Assembly (NCBI RefSeq): GCF_035975855.1 | Contig: NZ_CP109055.1 | Span: forward strand, 5,518,001 to 5,582,000 | Direction: 5' to 3' | Origin: Streptomyces sp. NBC_01304 | GTDB taxonomy: Bacteria; Actinomycetota; Actinomycetes; Streptomycetales; Streptomycetaceae | DNA: 64,000 nucleotides | In this document: piece after piece, positions 61,895-64,000 of the stretch | Layout: every line of letters starts with the position of its first letter | Numbering within the stretch: position 1 is the first letter of the stretch | Notes under the pieces: model-generated | What the model saw: only the letters and a program-made list of their open reading frames with translations | What the model was told of the DNA's origin: nothing | Databases searched by the model: none | Made by a program: the position numbers and the translations under genes

Positions 61895-62343
61895 TTACTC
61901 GCGGGCGCGGTCGGTCGCCCCGGCCACCAGGACCGAGGAGGCCAGCGGGTTGTCCACATGGGCGGCCGCCACCTTGTGCGGGAGCAGCAAGTCACCGAAG
62001 CCCAGGCCGCGTTCGTAGATCGCGGCCACCGTCAGGTCCTTCTTCACGCCGTCGCCAAGGGTGACCGTGACACGGTCGCCGACCTCCGCGTTCCTCGTAC
62101 GGGCCGCCAGGTCGCTCAGTGCCACCGCGGTGTCGTCGAGTGCGGCGAGCGAGCCCGAGGTGACCTGCGGGTCGAGGGTGCGGGCCAGGTGCGGCCCGCT
62201 CACCCCCTGGGCCGGGAACTTGTCCTGGCCGACCCGGACGGTGGTGCGTACGACCTCCGTCGCGACGGCACCCGGAACCCGGTCGCGTACCGCCTCGGCA
62301 GCCGCGGACGGAACGCCGGGACCCGCGGCGGCCAGGACGTACC
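61895..62343 (-). pseudogene. ABC-transporter permease fragment (FtsX/MacB-type extracellular domain)
   Basis: About 150 codons in one frame on the minus strand, with YVLAAAGPGVPSAAAEAVRD and then AALDDTAVALSDLAARTRN, VGDRVTVTLGDGVKKDLTV and YERGLGFGDLLLPH, which match the extracytoplasmic domain of FtsX-type permeases. The N-terminal membrane helices and start are missing on the right, and the following membrane helices are missing on the left, where the frame ends in a stop at 61895. It is a remnant and very unlikely to be functional. A GTG at 62203 could give a 102-residue product, but no ribosome binding site supports it. Confidence 0.8.
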
Positions 62344-62556
62344 GACCTCGGCACCACCGCCGCGCCTTTGCTGTCGGACACCGAGCGCCAGGTCCTCGAC
62401 ATCCTGACCCGCACGGACAAGGACGAGGCGGCGGCCCGCGAAATGGGCGTCTCCCTGCGGACGTTCCGCCGGTACGTCGCCGACATCATGCTGCGCCTCG
62501 GAGCGGCGAACCGCTTCCAGGCGGGGTTGCTGGCGAAGGAGCAGGGCTGGATCTGA
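62341..62556 (+). pseudogene. LuxR-family regulator fragment (C-terminal helix-turn-helix)
   Basis: About 71 codons ending in TGA at 62556: LSDTERQVLDILTRTDKDEAAAREMGVSLRTFRRYVADIMLRLGAANRFQAGLLAKEQGW, a LuxR-type DNA-binding domain. The receiver or other N-terminal domain is absent; upstream DNA instead belongs to the opposite-strand permease fragment. TTG 62368 could start a 62-residue helix-turn-helix-only peptide but has no ribosome binding site. It adjoins the permease remnant within a few bases. Confidence 0.8.
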
Positions 62557-62641
62557 GGCTTCTGCTCCGCGCGCTGAGGCCCCGCCGAAGCGGGGCCTCA
62601 GGGCTTCCTCTGCGCGGGGCTTCCTGCAGGTGCGTGGGCGC

Positions 62642-63187
62642 CTACAGGTACGGGCCCCCGGTGCGGCCCGCGACCCCGTGATCGTCGTCGTCCTCGTCGT
62701 GTCCCACGCCCGGCGGCAGCGCCCGGCGCATCTGCTCCAGCTGGGCCCGCGCCGCCATCTGCTGCGCGAACAGCGTGGTCTGGATGCCGTGGAAAAGGCC
62801 CTCCAGCCAGCCGACCAACTGAGCCTGCGCGATGCGCAGTTCGGCATCGCTCGGGATGGACTCGTCCATGAAGGGGAGCGAAAGCCGCTCCAACTCCTCT
62901 ACCAGCTCGGGGGCCAGACCGTCCTCGAGCTCACGCACCGAACTGTGGTGGATCTCCTTGAGCCGGGCCCGGCTCGCCTCGTCCAGAGGAGCCGCCCTGA
63001 CCTCCTCGAGCAGCTGCTTGATCATGCTGCCGATGCGCATCACCTTGGCCGGCTGCTCGACCATCTCCGTCACCGGGATCTCACGGGGCTCGTCGTCCCC
63101 GCCGCCTCCGCCGAGGGCCATTCCGTCCTGGCCCACAACCAGGACCTGGGGACTCTCCTGCGACCTGTCGTTCCTCGGCATCTCCAT
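62642..63187 (-). CDS. bpa: Bacterial proteasome activator Bpa
   Basis: 181 residues from ATG 63187 (ATG 63181 also in frame). The four-helix-bundle Bpa fold is seen as PAKVMRIGSMIKQLLEEVRAA, IHHSSVRELEDGLAPELVEE and RIAQAQLVGWLEGLFHGIQT. The C-terminus GGPYL resembles the GQYL-type HbYX tail that docks into the 20S proteasome alpha ring, with a proline in place of the usual residue. Bpa rings open the proteasome gate without ATP and promote degradation of unfolded or HspR-like clients. N-terminal Gly-rich linker (MALGGGGGDDE). Actinobacterial trait. Confidence 0.9.
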   Translation of the reverse strand: MEMPRNDRSQESPQVLVVGQDGMALGGGGGDDEPREIPVTEMVEQPAKVMRIGSMIKQLLEEVRAAPLDEASRARLKEIHHSSVRELEDGLAPELVEELERLSLPFMDESIPSDAELRIAQAQLVGWLEGLFHGIQTTLFAQQMAARAQLEQMRRALPPGVGHDEDDDDHGVAGRTGGPYL

Positions 63188-63424
63188 GCCGCCATTCTCT
63201 CGCACACGTGCATCACACAACGTTGGTGCCCCCGTTTGGCGGTGATCCACCGTGTACGGGGGCGTACGCCGTGTCCACACCGTGTCTTTCGCGGCCGCAT
63301 TTCGCCCGCCGGGCGCGGGCAGCCCTCCTTATGGCCGAGATGCCGGAATTGTCACCCCGTGTGACGCTGACTCCAGTGCTCCAACCGACCTTGGCGACCC
63401 GTCACCGGGAGGGGGTTCACCGGC
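63188..63424. other. Divergent intergenic region between bpa and the secreted repeat protein
   Basis: About 237 bases, no gene. Includes GTGTACGGGGGCGTACGCC-type partial symmetry near 63251 and GGGAGGGGG at about 63408 as ribosome binding site for GTG 63425. Confidence 0.4.
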
Positions 63425-63973
63425 GTGACTGCACGGATCCGCCCACTCTGCATCGTCGTACTCCTGCTGCTTCTGCCCCTGTGGCAGATCCCGACGGCGT
63501 ACGCGGATCCGTCACCGGAACCTGAGACGTCGACGGCGTACGCGAATCCAGCGCCGGAACCCGAGCTGTCGACGTCGTACGCGAATCCAGCGCCGGAACC
63601 CGAAACGTCGGCGGCGTACGCGAATCCTTCACCGGAACCCGAAGCCTCGGTGGCGTACGCGGATCCGTCGCCGGCATCGGAGAGGTCGGCGACGGCCCGG
63701 GCCGGCAGCCACGCAGGCGAGGGCCGACCGCGCCCCGGCCGCGCGGAGCCGGCCCCCGAAGCGATCGCGCCGGAGTCCCCCTCACCCCGGCCGCCCACCG
63801 CACCGCCGACCAGCCCACCCCCGGTGGACGCGGGCCTGGTGGCGGACGCCCCCGAACAGGCCTCCGCCACCCAGGGCGAGGACCTGGTCCTGCACGTCCT
63901 GCCGCTGGGCACGGGCCTGGTCCTGATCGGCTTGGGGCTGGCGTTCCTGGCGCTACGGCTCCGCTTCAGATAG
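63425..63973 (+). CDS. Secreted or membrane-anchored 13-residue-repeat protein
   Basis: 182 residues from GTG 63425 with GGGAGGGGG upstream. Signal peptide about 1-27 (ending PTAYA), then five 13-residue repeats of the form AYA(D/N)P(S/A)PEPE-x-S (39-nt DNA repeats at about 63498-63692). A Pro/Ala/Glu-rich stalk follows, and a C-terminal hydrophobic helix (LGTGLVLIGLGLAFLALRL) with a short basic end, RFR. The layout suggests a wall-spanning surface protein anchored by its C-terminal helix. No catalytic domain. Function unknown. Confidence 0.8.
   Translation: MTARIRPLCIVVLLLLLPLWQIPTAYADPSPEPETSTAYANPAPEPELSTSYANPAPEPETSAAYANPSPEPEASVAYADPSPASERSATARAGSHAGEGRPRPGRAEPAPEAIAPESPSPRPPTAPPTSPPPVDAGLVADAPEQASATQGEDLVLHVLPLGTGLVLIGLGLAFLALRLRFR
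63498..63692 (+). repeat. Five 39-nt coding repeats in the surface protein gene
   Basis: Each unit encodes AYA(D/N)PxPEPExSx; unit boundaries fall on the GCGTACGCG words. The first, fourth and fifth units use GATCC-GTC or equivalents; the second and third are nearly identical. Confidence 0.8.
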
Positions 63974-64000
63974 CCGGCCCGTCCGGCGTTCGAGGACAGT
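63974..64000. repeat. Partial interspersed Streptomyces repeat at window edge
   Basis: GGCCCGTCCGGCGTTCGAGG follows directly after the stop codon of the preceding gene; it is a variant of the repeat seen at 46541. Confidence 0.6.

Noticed and set aside
62203..62203. Intact small gene starting at GTG 62203 (minus)
   Set aside because: The homology to FtsX-type permeases continues upstream of this codon, so it is part of a truncated larger gene.

Overview
The window is chromosomal DNA of a high-GC actinomycete, almost certainly a Streptomyces. The indications are strong third-position GC bias, GTG and TTG starts, gamma-butyrolactone-receptor-type TetR regulators, an XRE/DUF397/ATP-binding (WhiJ-like) triad, a mycothiol-dependent enzyme of the maleylpyruvate isomerase fold, a proteasome activator (Bpa), a SpoIIE/PP2C phosphatase, a PASTA kinase and short interspersed sequences that recur in Streptomyces chromosomes. 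From memory, the order phosphatase - metG - aspS - acyl-CoA dehydrogenase - bkdABC - DevR-like regulator - two Ser/Thr kinases resembles the SCO379x-SCO382x core region of S. coelicolor. The window is therefore mostly core chromosome with local accessory insertions. No tRNA, rRNA, CRISPR array, transposase or prophage was seen.

Layout. 1-3.4 kb: tail of a LysR regulator, a secreted repeat protein, and two convergent TetR genes whose ends overlap. 3.5-7.3 kb: a Tat-exported PhoX-type phosphatase behind a clear PHO box, a 163-nt hairpin element and a VWA-domain protein. 7.4-14.1 kb: metG, the WhiJ-like triad, a ~1 kb foldback element, a putative L,D-transpeptidase lipoprotein and a SigE-type ECF sigma factor with its membrane partner. 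14.3-19 kb: aspS, a PAS-GAF-SpoIIE-HATPase phosphatase and an SseB-like protein. 19-31.9 kb: the first lectin/DUF11 secreted protein, pirin, an NHL-thioredoxin protein, an ArsR-type repressor facing a secreted protein across an elaborate operator, M18 aminopeptidase, a lipoprotein, acyl-CoA dehydrogenase, an AI-2E-type permease and a LURP-one protein.

32-43.1 kb is the most distinctive part. Seven exported proteins lie head to tail on the + strand: an orphan cysteine-rich domain protein, a giant lectin/DUF11 protein that ends in that same orphan domain, three choice-of-anchor-P proteins and a two-domain FKBP lipoprotein, with a further lectin/DUF11 paralogue facing them. The two lectin paralogues share promoter elements at matching distances from their starts. 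I read this as a co-regulated surface or extracellular-matrix locus whose biological role is not known.

43.3-52.8 kb: nitrilase-family amidase, mycothiol-dependent enzyme, MFS transporter with GntR/FCD regulator, M1 metallopeptidase lipoprotein, D-Ala-D-Ala carboxypeptidase, a membrane pentapeptide-repeat protein and a DMT transporter. 52.9-58.1 kb: the branched-chain 2-oxoacid dehydrogenase operon bkdABC, divergent from a DevR-like response regulator and followed by a flavin split-barrel protein. 58.2-64 kb: two divergent Ser/Thr kinases, a decayed segment where an ABC-permease fragment and a LuxR-regulator fragment meet at an apparent deletion joint, the proteasome activator Bpa, and a secreted repeat protein at the window edge.
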